This document shows, one piece after another, positions 50,342-58,120 of a DNA stretch of 58,120 bases (the stretch's first letter is position 1; the number at the start of each line of letters is the position of its first letter). The stretch spans positions 1 to 58,120 of the forward strand of contig NZ_AQXE01000017.1 of assembly GCF_000375485.1 (NCBI RefSeq). The letters are read 5' to 3'. The notes under the pieces are model-generated. The model was not told the DNA's origin and did not search any database. It saw only the letters and a list, made by a program, of their open reading frames with translations. This stretch comes from Desulfovibrio oxyclinae DSM 11498. Lineage in GTDB: Bacteria; Desulfobacterota; Desulfovibrionia; Desulfovibrionales; Desulfovibrionaceae. The translations under genes and the position numbers were made by a program.

Positions 50342-50824
50342 TTACTGAATCTTTTTGCTCAGCACGCTCTGCCTGAACTTTTCGAGCATGGCCTGAATCT
50401 CCTTGAGCTGCGCGCGCTGCTCCTCGTCGTTGATCTGACCTTCGAGGTATTTGGCCTCCATGGCCATTTCATTGGTCAGTCCGTACACGACGGTGCGGGT
50501 CATCTGGCCGTTGACATCTTCAAGGTCCACAAGGCGCTCGTCCAGGGTCTGCACCTGTCCGCGCAGTTCACCCAGGCTCTTCACTTCGGCACTGAGACCG
50601 GCGATGTTCTGGTTGAGACCGAAGAAGAAGATCACGAGAAGCACGACAGAAAGCAGCGAGACAATGACAGCCACCTTGCCCATGTCGCGATTGGCCGCTT
50701 CCCTGCCTGCGGCGGGGCTGGGCGCTTCTTCGGACTTTACTTCTTCCGTTGCTGCAACCTCTTCATCTTTTTCGACTTCCTTGTTTTCCTTCAGAAGATG
50801 GATATTGTTCTTTTCCGTGGACAT
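50342..50824 (-). CDS. Hypothetical single-span membrane protein with coiled coil
   Basis: A 160-residue protein. An acidic N-terminal tail (KEVEKDEEVAATEEVKSEEA) is followed by one transmembrane helix (VAVIVSLLSVVLLVIFFFGL, about residues 49-68) and a C-terminal heptad-rich coiled coil (LSAEVKSLGELRGQVQTLDERLVDLEDV). No family is recognised. The likely topology is tail in the cytoplasm and coil outside. The start has GCAGGAGGAAAAG upstream. It is divergent from the MucR-like gene. Confidence 0.7.
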   Translation of the reverse strand: MSTEKNNIHLLKENKEVEKDEEVAATEEVKSEEAPSPAAGREAANRDMGKVAVIVSLLSVVLLVIFFFGLNQNIAGLSAEVKSLGELRGQVQTLDERLVDLEDVNGQMTRTVVYGLTNEMAMEAKYLEGQINDEEQRAQLKEIQAMLEKFRQSVLSKKIQ

Positions 50825-51071
50825 TGCTTTTCCTCCTGCTCCCGGCGAATTGTTCTTGAAAAAGCATTTATTACTTGATGCGCACTCAAGAATCAACTAT
50901 GCCCCGGTTTTCCGTGCCTGCAATGCACTGGATGAAATACGATCATGTTATTTTCTGTAAACGACGTGCACATATTTATTGCAATGACCTAGACGTAATG
51001 CATCTCATCTGCTAGGCCTTCAATAAATCACCTTGTTGTGCATAAAACACTATTTTACTCAGGGGGAACAA

Positions 51072-51470
51072 ATGGAAGAGTACCTGAAGCAAGCACTTGA
51101 AATCGTCAAGGCGCAAGCCAGCGTGCGTACCATGACCGAAGAGGAAATAACCTCCATGGTTCAAAAGATCGCCAACGGCATCCAAGGTATAGCCGAAGGC
51201 AATGCACCTGAAGAGGAAGAAGCGCCGGCTTGCGATCCCCAAAAGGCCCTGCGCGAGAAGTCCGTCATCTGCTGTGTCTGTGGCAAATCCTTCAAGATTC
51301 TCACCAAGAAGCACCTTGCAACCCACGACCTGACTCCGGCCGAATACCGCGAGAAGTTCGGGTACAAGAAAAACGCTCCTCTGGTCTGCAAATCCCTGCA
51401 GCGTGAACGCCGCAAGAAGATGAAGGAAATGCAGCTCTGGAAGAAGAGAGGCTCCGCCAAAAAGAAGTAG
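51072..51470 (+). CDS. MucR/Ros-family zinc-finger transcriptional regulator
   Basis: A 132-residue DNA-binding protein. A helical acidic N-terminal half for oligomerisation is followed by a zinc finger: CCVCGKSFKILTKKHLATHDLTPAEYREKFGY, with two cysteines and two histidines in the prokaryotic Ros/MucR spacing. The lysine/arginine-rich tail (KKMKEMQLWKKRGSAKKK) would add DNA contacts. The ATG at 51072 follows AGGGGGA and is preferred over 51033. A terminator follows. Confidence 0.85.
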   Translation: MEEYLKQALEIVKAQASVRTMTEEEITSMVQKIANGIQGIAEGNAPEEEEAPACDPQKALREKSVICCVCGKSFKILTKKHLATHDLTPAEYREKFGYKKNAPLVCKSLQRERRKKMKEMQLWKKRGSAKKK

Positions 51471-51494
51471 AACATTACTTCATACGTCGTTTTC

Positions 51495-51529
51495 AAGGGG
51501 TACCGATATTTTCGGTGCCCTTCTTTTTT
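51495..51529 (+). terminator. Rho-independent terminator after the MucR-like gene
   Basis: AAGGGGTACCGA / TCGGTGCCCTT stem with a short A/T loop and one G-U pair, followed by CTTTTTT. Confidence 0.85.
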
Positions 51530-51624
51530 CGCCTTTCTCCTGCATATCCCCCCTTTCTGCCTTGCTGGCTGACTGCGCCTTCACCCGACCTTTGTCCATC
51601 CACCCTTTCCTGAGCCCCTCCAAT

Positions 51625-51653
51625 TTGACAACAGCTGTCTCAGACTGTATTAC
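51625..51653 (+). promoter_or_regulatory. Sigma-70-type promoter for the IclR gene
   Basis: Perfect -35 TTGACA (51625-51630), a 17-base spacer and -10 TATTAC (51648-51653), 38 bases before the IclR start codon. The spacer contains ACAGCTGT, a small palindrome that could be an operator. Confidence 0.7.
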
Positions 51654-51691
51654 TACACAAATACAAACTTAACTACACATATGAGTAGCAA

Positions 51692-52429
51692 ATGAGCCAG
51701 TCAACACTAACAAGAGCCCTCATGGTCATGGATGAAGCCAGCAAAAGCGCGGATGGACTTCGCTTTTCCGACGTACAAAAGCTGCTTGGCAACCCCAGCC
51801 CCACGACAGTGAACAAGATTCTCAAGGAACTCACCGCCGCGGATGCCCTGAGCAAGACGCGCGAAGGCCGATACGTCGTGGGCATGAAGGCTTACTTTTG
51901 GGGAAAGACTGTTGCCTCACGGCAAGGGCCGATGCAGGTGGTCCGAAACTGCATGAAAGAGCTTCATGAACGGTTTGCAGCGTCCGTGAACCTGTTCACC
52001 TGCTCCGGCGAGTACATGCTCTGCCTTGAGAGCATTACCTCCCCGCAGTCCCCTTCCCTATGGCCGGCCGGGTCGAGCCTGCCCATTCAGTTGCCGGTGA
52101 TAGGTTCCGTCTTTTTTTACCCGCCCGAGCGGATGGATGATGAATCATTTCTTACGGCTGAGTGCGCCCGGCATGATCCGACGCTGGACGTGGACAAGGT
52201 CAGGGAAATGATCCGCAGTACGCGCGAGACGGGTACCCAGTTCGATGCCGGGCTGTTTTACACCGGTGTCTATCGTATGGCCGTGCCCATCATGGAGCAG
52301 GGACGGATCGCCATGGTGCTCGGTCTCGGCGTCATCGAAGCAAGCGTCTCCGGGATGGACTACCTGAACGAAATCGCCACCGCCATGGATGACATGAAGC
52401 AGCGCATCGAACGCAATATGTACATGTAG
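51692..52429 (+). CDS. IclR-family transcriptional regulator of the choline-sulfatase cluster
   Basis: A 245-residue regulator. The N-terminal winged helix (LTRALMVMDEASKSADGLRFSDVQKLLGNPSPTTVNKILKEL) is the IclR DNA-binding domain, and the C-terminal GAF-like part (NLFTCSGEYMLCLESI, YRMAVPIMEQGRIAMVLGLGV) binds an effector. The good promoter at 51625 and the 23-base gap to the sulfatase gene suggest it is autoregulated and cotranscribed with its target. A sulfated or choline-like effector is inferred from context. Confidence 0.9.
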   Translation: MSQSTLTRALMVMDEASKSADGLRFSDVQKLLGNPSPTTVNKILKELTAADALSKTREGRYVVGMKAYFWGKTVASRQGPMQVVRNCMKELHERFAASVNLFTCSGEYMLCLESITSPQSPSLWPAGSSLPIQLPVIGSVFFYPPERMDDESFLTAECARHDPTLDVDKVREMIRSTRETGTQFDAGLFYTGVYRMAVPIMEQGRIAMVLGLGVIEASVSGMDYLNEIATAMDDMKQRIERNMYM

Positions 52430-52452
52430 AAACGAGGAACAGGAGTTCTGCT

Positions 52453-53982
52453 ATGGACGACCAACGACCCAACATACTTCTCATCCAGTGTGACCAGCTG
52501 GCCGCGGGCGCGCTTTCCTTCTACGGAAATGAAGTGACCAAAACCCCGCACATGGATTCGATAGCCGAAGACGGTGTCGTATTCACCAGCGCTTACTGCA
52601 ACAGTCCGCTCTGCGCGCCTTCTCGCTTTTCCATGATGTCCGGACAGCAGCCTTCACGCATCGGTGCGTACGACAACGGAGCCGAATTTCCGGCCGACAT
52701 TCCCACCTTCGCCCATTATCTGCGCGCCAACGGGTACCGGACCACCCTTTGCGGCAAGATGCATTTCGTGGGCGGCGACCAGATGCACGGGTTCGAGGAG
52801 CGCCTGACCACCGACATCTACCCCGCCGACCATGGCTGGACACCGGACTGGTCCGATCCCGACCGTCGCTTCGACTGGTGGTACCACAACATGGACAGCG
52901 TCACCGAAGCGGGTCACAACGAACGCGCCAACCAGATTGATTTCGATGACGAAGTTGGCTTCAAGGCGCAGCGTCATATCTACGATCTTGCCCGGGACAA
53001 AGATGACCGCCCCTTCTGCATGACGGTCTCTTTCACCGACCCGCATGACCCGTACATCTGTCCCCAGGAACACTGGGACCGATATGATCACGACGAAATC
53101 GACATGCCTCGCGTGGGACACGTGCCGTATGAAGAGTGCGATCCGCACAGCAAACGGCTTCGCCACGCCTACAAGATGGGTACGGGCGAAATGAATCCGG
53201 ACGATATCCGCAACGCACGCCACGCCTATTACGGTCAGATCAGTTACCTTGATGACAAGATAGGCCGCATCCTCAAGGCGCTTGACGACACGGGAATGCG
53301 CGAGAACACGGTGGTTATGCTCACCGCAGACCATGGCGACATGCTTGGTGAACACGGCCTCTGGTACAAGATGTCCCTGCGCGAAGGCTCTGCGCGGGTG
53401 CCGTTCGTCATCAGTGCGCCAAAGATGTTCAACGCCGCTCGCGTTGATAAACCGGTCTCCCTAGTGGACCTGCTGCCCACCATGTTGGATCTCGCCGAAG
53501 CGCCGCAGCTTCACGAACCGTCCGACACCATGGATGGCTACAGCCTCCTTCCGCTGGCGCGCGACGGCAAAGACCCGGACCGTGGTCCGGTCATTTCCGA
53601 ATATCTCGGCGAAGGCGCGATAGCCCCCATGATCATGATACGCGACGACCGCTTCAAATTCATCTGCTGCCCCATGGACCCGCCCCAGCTTTTCGACTTG
53701 AACAACGACCCCGAAGAGCTCGAAAATCTGGCGGACAGCCCGGACTACGCTGAGACGGTCCGCTCGTTCCGGCGTCAGGTGGACGAGCACGTTGACCTCG
53801 AACAGCTCGACCGCAACGTGCACGCCAGCCAGAAGCGCCGCCGCATCGTCTTTGAGTCCCACATGACAGGCCGTCATACCTCATGGGATTACCACCCTCC
53901 TTGTGACGCCGCGAACCAGTACATGCGTAATCACTTGGACCTGAACGACGTGGAGTCCAACGCAAGGATCAAGCGAGGGTAG
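52453..53982 (+). CDS. betC: Choline-sulfatase (BetC-like)
   Basis: A 509-residue cytoplasmic sulfatase that would split choline-O-sulfate into choline and sulfate. The formylglycine motif C-x-P-x-R is present (SPLCAPSRFSMMSGQ, cysteine 54). NILLIQCDQL, GKMHFVGGDQMHG, TADHGDMLGEHGLWYK and the metal-binding aspartates fit the alkaline-phosphatase fold. The C-terminal segment (TSWDYHPPCDAANQYMRNHLDLNDVESNARI) is the choline-sulfatase tail that distinguishes BetC from other sulfatases. There is no signal peptide, so the substrate must be imported. AGGAG lies upstream. A sulfatase maturase follows. Confidence 0.9.
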   Translation: MDDQRPNILLIQCDQLAAGALSFYGNEVTKTPHMDSIAEDGVVFTSAYCNSPLCAPSRFSMMSGQQPSRIGAYDNGAEFPADIPTFAHYLRANGYRTTLCGKMHFVGGDQMHGFEERLTTDIYPADHGWTPDWSDPDRRFDWWYHNMDSVTEAGHNERANQIDFDDEVGFKAQRHIYDLARDKDDRPFCMTVSFTDPHDPYICPQEHWDRYDHDEIDMPRVGHVPYEECDPHSKRLRHAYKMGTGEMNPDDIRNARHAYYGQISYLDDKIGRILKALDDTGMRENTVVMLTADHGDMLGEHGLWYKMSLREGSARVPFVISAPKMFNAARVDKPVSLVDLLPTMLDLAEAPQLHEPSDTMDGYSLLPLARDGKDPDRGPVISEYLGEGAIAPMIMIRDDRFKFICCPMDPPQLFDLNNDPEELENLADSPDYAETVRSFRRQVDEHVDLEQLDRNVHASQKRRRIVFESHMTGRHTSWDYHPPCDAANQYMRNHLDLNDVESNARIKRG

Positions 53983-53990
53983 GGCTTGTA

Positions 53991-54018
53991 CGGTCGCCCC
54001 TGCCCGCAGGGGCGACCG
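53991..54018 (+). promoter_or_regulatory. Perfect hairpin between the sulfatase and maturase genes
   Basis: CGGTCGCCCCTGC / GCAGGGGCGACCG, a 13-base perfect repeat with only two bases between the arms, nine bases after the betC stop and 14 bases before the maturase ATG. No T-run follows. It could stop RNA decay or lower maturase expression. Confidence 0.6.
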
Positions 54019-54032
54019 GCCTGTCCGTCATT

Positions 54033-55133
54033 ATGGAACCATTTTCATTACTGCTCAAGCCAGCGTCCGCGGACTGCAACCTGCGCTGCGACTACTGCTT
54101 TTACCTTGAAAAAAGCTCGCTGTATCCCGGTAGCGGTAAACGCCGCATGACGGATCAGACATTGCGGACGGTGCTGGAACGCTATTTTGAAACAACTCAG
54201 CCCGTGTATTCCATGATCTGGCAGGGTGGCGAACCGACGCTCATGGGTGAATCATTTTATAAACGTGTTGTTGATCTTCAAAAAAAACTCGCCCCAAGGG
54301 GCGCCCACATTGCCAACGCCCTTCAGACCAATGCAACCCTCATCAAAAACGATCTCGCAGCCCATTTGGCCAAATATCGCTTCCTTGTCGGGTGCAGTAT
54401 CGACGGCCCCGCGGACTTGCATGACGCGCACCGCCGGACCCGGACTCGACGCAACAGCCACGCCCGAGCAGTACAGGGCGTGCGGACACTTCAGGCAGCA
54501 GGTGTTCCGGTCAATGCGGTTGTGCTTGTTTCGGCCACCAATGTATCAGCACCGCTAAAAGTCTATCGGCACCTTCTCGAACTCGGCATACGTCACATCC
54601 AGTTCGTTCCCTGCGTTGAGAGCGATTCCTCGGGCAGGCCGCTCCCCTTCAGCATTGACGGCAAAATCTGGGGCGAATTCCTGCTTGCTATTTTCGAACA
54701 GTGGCACGCAGCCCACCGCGGCCTTGTATTCATACGCAATTTCGATTCGGTCATGGCCAAAATGGCTGGCCTTGCGGACACGGAATGTCGCCTTTGCAAT
54801 CGGTGCGACCAGTATCTGGTGGTGGAGCATAACGGTGACGTGTATCCCTGCGATTTTTATGTCGGCACCGAAATGAAGCTGGGAAACGTCTTCTACGACT
54901 CGTTCGAGGCAATGCGAGAGCGGCCCCTGTATTCAAGCTTTTCCACAGCAAAACAATCCATCCCCACTGGATGCACAACATGCGAACATGCATCCCTTTG
55001 CATGGGCGACTGCCCGAAATTCCGTTCAGGCAAGCAAAGACAAGGTGTCAGCATTCTGTGCAGCGGATGGCAACACTTCTTTCAGGAGGCAAGAGGACGG
55101 CTGGAATTGCTGGTCCGCGATGCGGTCCGGTAG
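54033..55133 (+). CDS. Anaerobic sulfatase-maturating enzyme (radical SAM, SPASM)
   Basis: A 366-residue radical-SAM enzyme that converts the active-site cysteine of sulfatases into formylglycine without oxygen. The SAM cluster motif CNLRCDYC is near residue 20 (LKPASADCNLRCDYCFY), and QGGEPTL follows. The C-terminal SPASM cysteines for two auxiliary clusters are visible in CRLCNRCDQYLVVEHNGDVYPCDFYV and CTTCEHASLCMGDCPK. It is adjacent to a Cys-type sulfatase gene, its expected substrate. The ribosome-binding site is weak and a hairpin lies just upstream. Confidence 0.93.
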   Translation: MEPFSLLLKPASADCNLRCDYCFYLEKSSLYPGSGKRRMTDQTLRTVLERYFETTQPVYSMIWQGGEPTLMGESFYKRVVDLQKKLAPRGAHIANALQTNATLIKNDLAAHLAKYRFLVGCSIDGPADLHDAHRRTRTRRNSHARAVQGVRTLQAAGVPVNAVVLVSATNVSAPLKVYRHLLELGIRHIQFVPCVESDSSGRPLPFSIDGKIWGEFLLAIFEQWHAAHRGLVFIRNFDSVMAKMAGLADTECRLCNRCDQYLVVEHNGDVYPCDFYVGTEMKLGNVFYDSFEAMRERPLYSSFSTAKQSIPTGCTTCEHASLCMGDCPKFRSGKQRQGVSILCSGWQHFFQEARGRLELLVRDAVR

Positions 55134-55183
55134 TCCGGCTCCGGGTATTTCCCGGACTGTCGAATTTCAAACCAGGAGGAATC

Positions 55184-56098
55184 ATGAAAAAGCTTACCAT
55201 GTGTCTCACGCTTGTCCTGACATTGCTCATGTACGGCACACAGGCGTTCGGGGCCGAGAAAATCCGTTTCGGTGTTCCGCCGTGGCCGGGCGTGGAGGTA
55301 AAAACCGAAATCGTGCGGCAGGTGCTTGAGAAACTGGGCTATGAAACCGAGGAACTCCAGATCGGTCCCCCGATCATCTACAAGGGGTTGGTTTCCGATG
55401 AAGTGGATGCCTTCCTCGGAGCATGGGTACCTCAGCAAAATTCGCTTCTGGAACCGCTTCTGGAAAAGAACGCGGTTGAAATCGCCCAGACCAACCTTGA
55501 AGAAGCCAAAATCAGTCTTTGCGTCCCGAGATACGCGGCAGAAGCTGGCGTGAAAAGCTTCGCCGATCTGGACGCGCACGCCGAAAAATTCGACAAAACG
55601 ATTTACAACATTGAAATAGGCTCCCCCATGCATACCGCCATGGATGAGATCATTGCCAATGACGTGGCCGGACTGGGCGACTGGAAGCAAACCGGGGCGA
55701 CGACCTCAGCCATGCTCATGGAAGCCAAGAGCATCATGAAGGACAAGGGCTGGGTTGCCTTCGCATGCTGGAAGCCCCACTGGATGAACGTCGGAATCGA
55801 CATGACATATCTCGACGCGGTTCCCGGCACCGAAAAATTCTCCAGCGACTCCAAAGTGCACACTGTCGTCAGCGCGGAGATGAAGTCGATTCACCCGCAA
55901 GCATACCGTTTTCTCCAAAATATCAAAGTAGATTCCGCCACGCAGAGCCGTTGGATCATGGATTACTCCAAAAAGGAACTGCCTTTGGATACGGTTGCAT
56001 CCGAATGGATCGCCTCAAACCCCGACACCCTTGAGAAATGGCTTGCCGGAGTCAAGGCAGCCGATGGCACAGACGCCATGACGCGGCTTGCCGACTGA
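55184..56098 (+). CDS. Glycine betaine/choline-type periplasmic substrate-binding protein
   Basis: A 304-residue exported binding protein: signal peptide MKKLTMCLTLVLTLLMYGTQAFG, then the OpuAC/ProX domain. Tryptophans that could form the aromatic cage for a quaternary ammonium group occur in VPPWPGVE, FLGAWVPQQ and FACWKPHWMN. The ribosome-binding site AGGAGGAATC is ideal. No permease or ATPase gene accompanies it in the window, so it is an orphan that must pair with a transporter encoded elsewhere. Given its neighbours, the ligand may be choline-O-sulfate or choline rather than betaine. Confidence 0.88.
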   Translation: MKKLTMCLTLVLTLLMYGTQAFGAEKIRFGVPPWPGVEVKTEIVRQVLEKLGYETEELQIGPPIIYKGLVSDEVDAFLGAWVPQQNSLLEPLLEKNAVEIAQTNLEEAKISLCVPRYAAEAGVKSFADLDAHAEKFDKTIYNIEIGSPMHTAMDEIIANDVAGLGDWKQTGATTSAMLMEAKSIMKDKGWVAFACWKPHWMNVGIDMTYLDAVPGTEKFSSDSKVHTVVSAEMKSIHPQAYRFLQNIKVDSATQSRWIMDYSKKELPLDTVASEWIASNPDTLEKWLAGVKAADGTDAMTRLAD

Positions 56099-56122
56099 TC
56101 TATATTTTAACCAGATTCCTTC

Positions 56123-56151
56123 CGACAAGGGGGCGTTATGTCCCCTTGTCG
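56123..56151 (+). promoter_or_regulatory. Hairpin between the binding protein gene and rocD
   Basis: CGACAAGGGG / CCCCTTGTCG, perfect ten-base arms with a nine-base loop, no T-run. It may be a weak terminator or processing site. Confidence 0.5.
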
Positions 56152-56259
56152 AAGAATCTCTCCTACTTCTCCATCCCTTTTTGACCCACGGCGCACTGGC
56201 GCCGCTTTCCATCCGACTCGAATGGGTGCTATGCTTTCCCCAAACTCCGGAGGCAGAGC

Positions 56260-57459
56260 ATGGAATCGAGACAGTTCATCGAAGTCGAGGATCGGTTGGG
56301 GGCTTACAATTACAAGCCGCTCGACGTCGTCATCAGCAAAGGTCGGGGCATCTGGCTCGAAGATGTAGCCGGCAACCGGTACATGGATTTTCTTGCGGCA
56401 TATTCCGCCGTCAATCAGGGCCACTGCCATCCCCGCATCCTGAAAGCCATGACTGATCAGGCGAAGCGGCTCACTCTCACGTCACGGGCCTTTCGTAATG
56501 ACCAACTCGGTCAATTCTACGAAGAAATCTGTTCGCTCACCAAATCCCACAAAGTTCTGCCGATGAACTCGGGAACCGAAGCCGTCGAAACCGCCATAAA
56601 AGCCGTCAGAAAATGGGGGTACGAAAGCAAAGGCGTACCGCGCGATCAAGCCGAGATCATCGTTTGTGACAACAACTTTCACGGACGCACCATTACCATC
56701 GTCGGGTTCAGTAGCGAGGAACAATACCGGGATGGTTTTGGCCCGTTCACACCTGGATTCGTCAGTGTGCCCTTCGGGGATGCCGAAGCGTTTGAAGCTG
56801 CGATCACCCCGAACACAGTTGGCTTTCTGGTCGAACCGATTCAGGGAGAAGGGGGCGTCATAGTTCCAGCGGAAGGCTATCTGGCTCAATGCCGAGAGAT
56901 ATGTGACCGACACGGCATCATGATGATCCTTGATGAAATCCAGACCGGACTTGGACGAACCGGAAAACTTTTTGCCGAAGAACATGACGGGATCGAGGCC
57001 GACGCCACTCTGGTTGGTAAGGCTTTGTCAGGCGGCTTCTACCCCATCTCGGCAGTCCTTTCGAACAATGAACTGCTGGGCGTATTCATGCCGGGCGATC
57101 ACGGGAGTACCTTTGGTGGGAACCCGCTGGCCTGCGCTGTTGCGCGGGAATCGCTGAAGGTCCTTATGGATGAGGGGCTGATAGGCAGGGCCCATGAACT
57201 TGGTGACTACTTTTTGAAGAGTTTGAAGAATCTTGATTCTCCGCTTGTAAAAGAAGTTCGAGGCAAAGGGCTTCTTCTCGGCGTGGAGTTACTTGAAGAG
57301 GTTGGTTCTGCGCGACCGTACTGCGAGTCGCTCATGGGTGAGGGGATTCTTTGCAAGGAAACTCATGACAGCGTGCTCCGCTTCTCGCCACCCTTAGTGA
57401 TCTCCAGACAGGAGCTGGATCAAGCCTTGGAAAAGATCGCCAAGGTTCTCCGGCCATGA
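56260..57459 (+). CDS. rocD: Ornithine--oxo-acid aminotransferase
   Basis: A 399-residue class III PLP enzyme. The N-terminus ([43 protein letters not shown]) is strongly typical of ornithine delta-aminotransferase. [26 protein letters not shown] and the PLP lysine in [13 protein letters not shown] follow. It makes glutamate semialdehyde, leading to proline. CGGAGG precedes the start. Why it stands behind the choline-sulfate genes is not obvious; proline and choline-derived betaine are both osmoprotectants, so an osmotic-stress link is possible. Confidence 0.9.
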   Translation: MESRQFIEVEDRLGAYNYKPLDVVISKGRGIWLEDVAGNRYMDFLAAYSAVNQGHCHPRILKAMTDQAKRLTLTSRAFRNDQLGQFYEEICSLTKSHKVLPMNSGTEAVETAIKAVRKWGYESKGVPRDQAEIIVCDNNFHGRTITIVGFSSEEQYRDGFGPFTPGFVSVPFGDAEAFEAAITPNTVGFLVEPIQGEGGVIVPAEGYLAQCREICDRHGIMMILDEIQTGLGRTGKLFAEEHDGIEADATLVGKALSGGFYPISAVLSNNELLGVFMPGDHGSTFGGNPLACAVARESLKVLMDEGLIGRAHELGDYFLKSLKNLDSPLVKEVRGKGLLLGVELLEEVGSARPYCESLMGEGILCKETHDSVLRFSPPLVISRQELDQALEKIAKVLRP

Positions 57460-57797
57460 GCTCTGTTCTCAACGCACCGAACACGGTTTGGCCGAATGCG
57501 CATTGAAGCCTAGCTTTATGATGGAGAGAGGCCGGTGAAGAGTGAGAAGAGTTGAAAGGCTTGAATGGGATCGGCCCGCTACGTCCGACTTCACCATCTG
57601 GGAAGATCTGGCGGCATCATCCTTTCCGCGTCGGCCGTAGACATTGTCAGTTCGGTGGCAGCATAAGTTTAGCCTTCGCCATTTGTGGCCTTCTTTTGCT
57701 GAACGTATTGGAACAATACAGTATTGCGGAGGGCCATAGTCTCGGGTCGGCTCGATTCTGTTTGGTTTTTCCTGTGGGTCGGCAGTCGGTACCACGC
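57460..57797. other. Intergenic region between rocD and the rRNA operon end
   Basis: About 340 bases with no supported gene. A minus-strand frame here (57469-57813) lacks any protein-like character. A small palindrome GTATTG-GAA-CAATAC lies near 57705-57719. Confidence 0.5.
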
Positions 57798-57828
57798 AAA
57801 AAGGCCCGGTCATTTTGACCGGGCCTTT
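57798..57828 (-). terminator. Terminator of the rRNA operon
   Basis: On the minus strand AAAGGCCCGGTCA / TGACCGGGCCTTT with a three-base loop runs into TTTTTGCG, 12 bases after the 5S rRNA. Confidence 0.85.
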
Positions 57829-57840
57829 CAGGAAGAATAT

Positions 57841-57954
57841 CCTGGCAGCGACCTACTTTCCCACGACTAGAACCGCAGTATCATCGGCGATGGAGGGCTT
57901 GACTTCCGAGTTCGGAATGGGATCGGGTATAACCCCTCCTCCCTGGCCACCAGG
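57841..57954 (-). rRNA. rrf: 5S ribosomal RNA
   Basis: Read on the minus strand, the sequence has the conserved 5S core ATCCCATTCCGAACTCGGAAG, the terminal helix CCTGG...CCAGG, and a length of about 114 bases. It lies between the 23S 3' end and a strong terminator, as expected for a 16S-23S-5S operon. Confidence 0.95.
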
Positions 57955-57984
57955 AAAATATATAGTTCAATAGGGGGAGAGAGG

Positions 57985-58120
57985 ATATTAAGTAAGTTAG
58001 ATAAGCCGCACGATCTATTAGTACCGGTCTGCTGAACACATCGCTGCGCTTACACATCCGGCCTATCAACCTCGTAGTCTACAAGGGATCTTCAGGGACC
58101 GAAGTCCAGGGAGAACTAAT
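57985..58120 (-). rRNA. rrl: 23S ribosomal RNA, 3' end (partial)
   Basis: Read on the minus strand, this is the conserved 3' end of 23S rRNA, including GACTACGAGGTTGATAGGC and CAGACCGGTACTAATAGATCG. The gene runs off the right edge of the window. The exact 3' boundary is an estimate. Confidence 0.93.

Noticed and set aside
57469..57813. A 114-codon minus-strand gene next to the rRNA operon
   Set aside because: It begins inside the rRNA terminator hairpin and its product has no protein-like pattern.
1..58120. CRISPR arrays, tRNA genes or prophage modules
   Set aside because: No regularly spaced repeats, no cloverleaf sequences that I could recognise and no phage structural genes were seen.

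Overview
The window looks like chromosomal DNA of a GC-rich, Gram-negative sulfate reducer of the Desulfovibrionaceae (Desulfovibrio/Pseudodesulfovibrio type). The evidence is a periplasmic [NiFe] hydrogenase (hynBA), a complete transmembrane electron-transfer complex (tmcDCBA) with an acidic type II tetraheme cytochrome c3, a selenocysteine-containing periplasmic formate dehydrogenase (fdhAB) with its maturation genes, a class III ribonucleotide reductase and lpxK. No genus or species can be fixed from the sequence alone.

Layout. 1-680: dispersed repeat elements. 681-6878: a PP-loop ATPase, a cation exchanger, a CDP-alcohol phosphatidyltransferase, a PHP phosphoesterase, argC, a DUF1844 protein and an SGNH-like protein without its nucleophile. 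6879-10313: a long control region with large palindromes, then overlapping nrdG-nrdD. 10314-12060: a small zinc-ribbon gene and an S24-type repressor. 12061-17745 (minus strand): rnr, lpxK, a BI-1 family protein, yccF and fabD. 17951-21009: a MalT-like STAND ATPase that lacks the usual DNA-binding domain, and a thiamine-binding-family protein. 21439-25065: hynB, hynA, a maturation protease gene and hypC. 25150-29215 (minus): a small unknown gene and tmcDCBA. 29705-35652: tautomerase, CMD protein, LysR regulator, ADP-forming acyl-CoA synthetase and an MscS channel. 35805-46360: molybdenum/tungsten cofactor and formate dehydrogenase locus (mobA, mobB, fdhD, moeA, fdhE, a transposase-derived gene, a small ORF, fdhA with an in-frame UGA, fdhB, two thioredoxin-fold genes). 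46416-47180: fabI. 47276-47703: an inverted copy of the repeats at 259-622. 47795-51470: a flavoprotein, an M24 peptidase, a membrane coiled-coil protein and a MucR-like regulator. 51692-57459: IclR regulator, choline-sulfatase, anaerobic sulfatase maturase, betaine/choline-type binding protein and ornithine aminotransferase. 57841-58120 (minus): 5S rRNA and the 3' end of 23S rRNA.

How the genes fit together. HynAB and FdhAB would oxidise H2 and formate in the periplasm, and the Tmc complex would pass the electrons (through type I cytochrome c3, not in this window) across the membrane towards sulfate reduction. MobA/MobB, MoeA, FdhD and FdhE supply the cofactor and maturation steps for FdhA. 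The 51.7-57.5 kb cluster looks like a route for recognising and hydrolysing choline-O-sulfate under anaerobic conditions. It would release choline plus sulfate, and sulfate is this organism's likely terminal electron acceptor.

The most interesting points are the choline-sulfate cluster, the ISXO2-like transposase gene embedded between fdhE and fdhA, the MalT-like protein without its HTH domain, a set of large unexplained palindromes (upstream of nrdG, the tautomerase gene, fdhD and fdhE), and an inverted composite repeat spanning 46.6 kb whose internal hairpin shows a compensatory base change.
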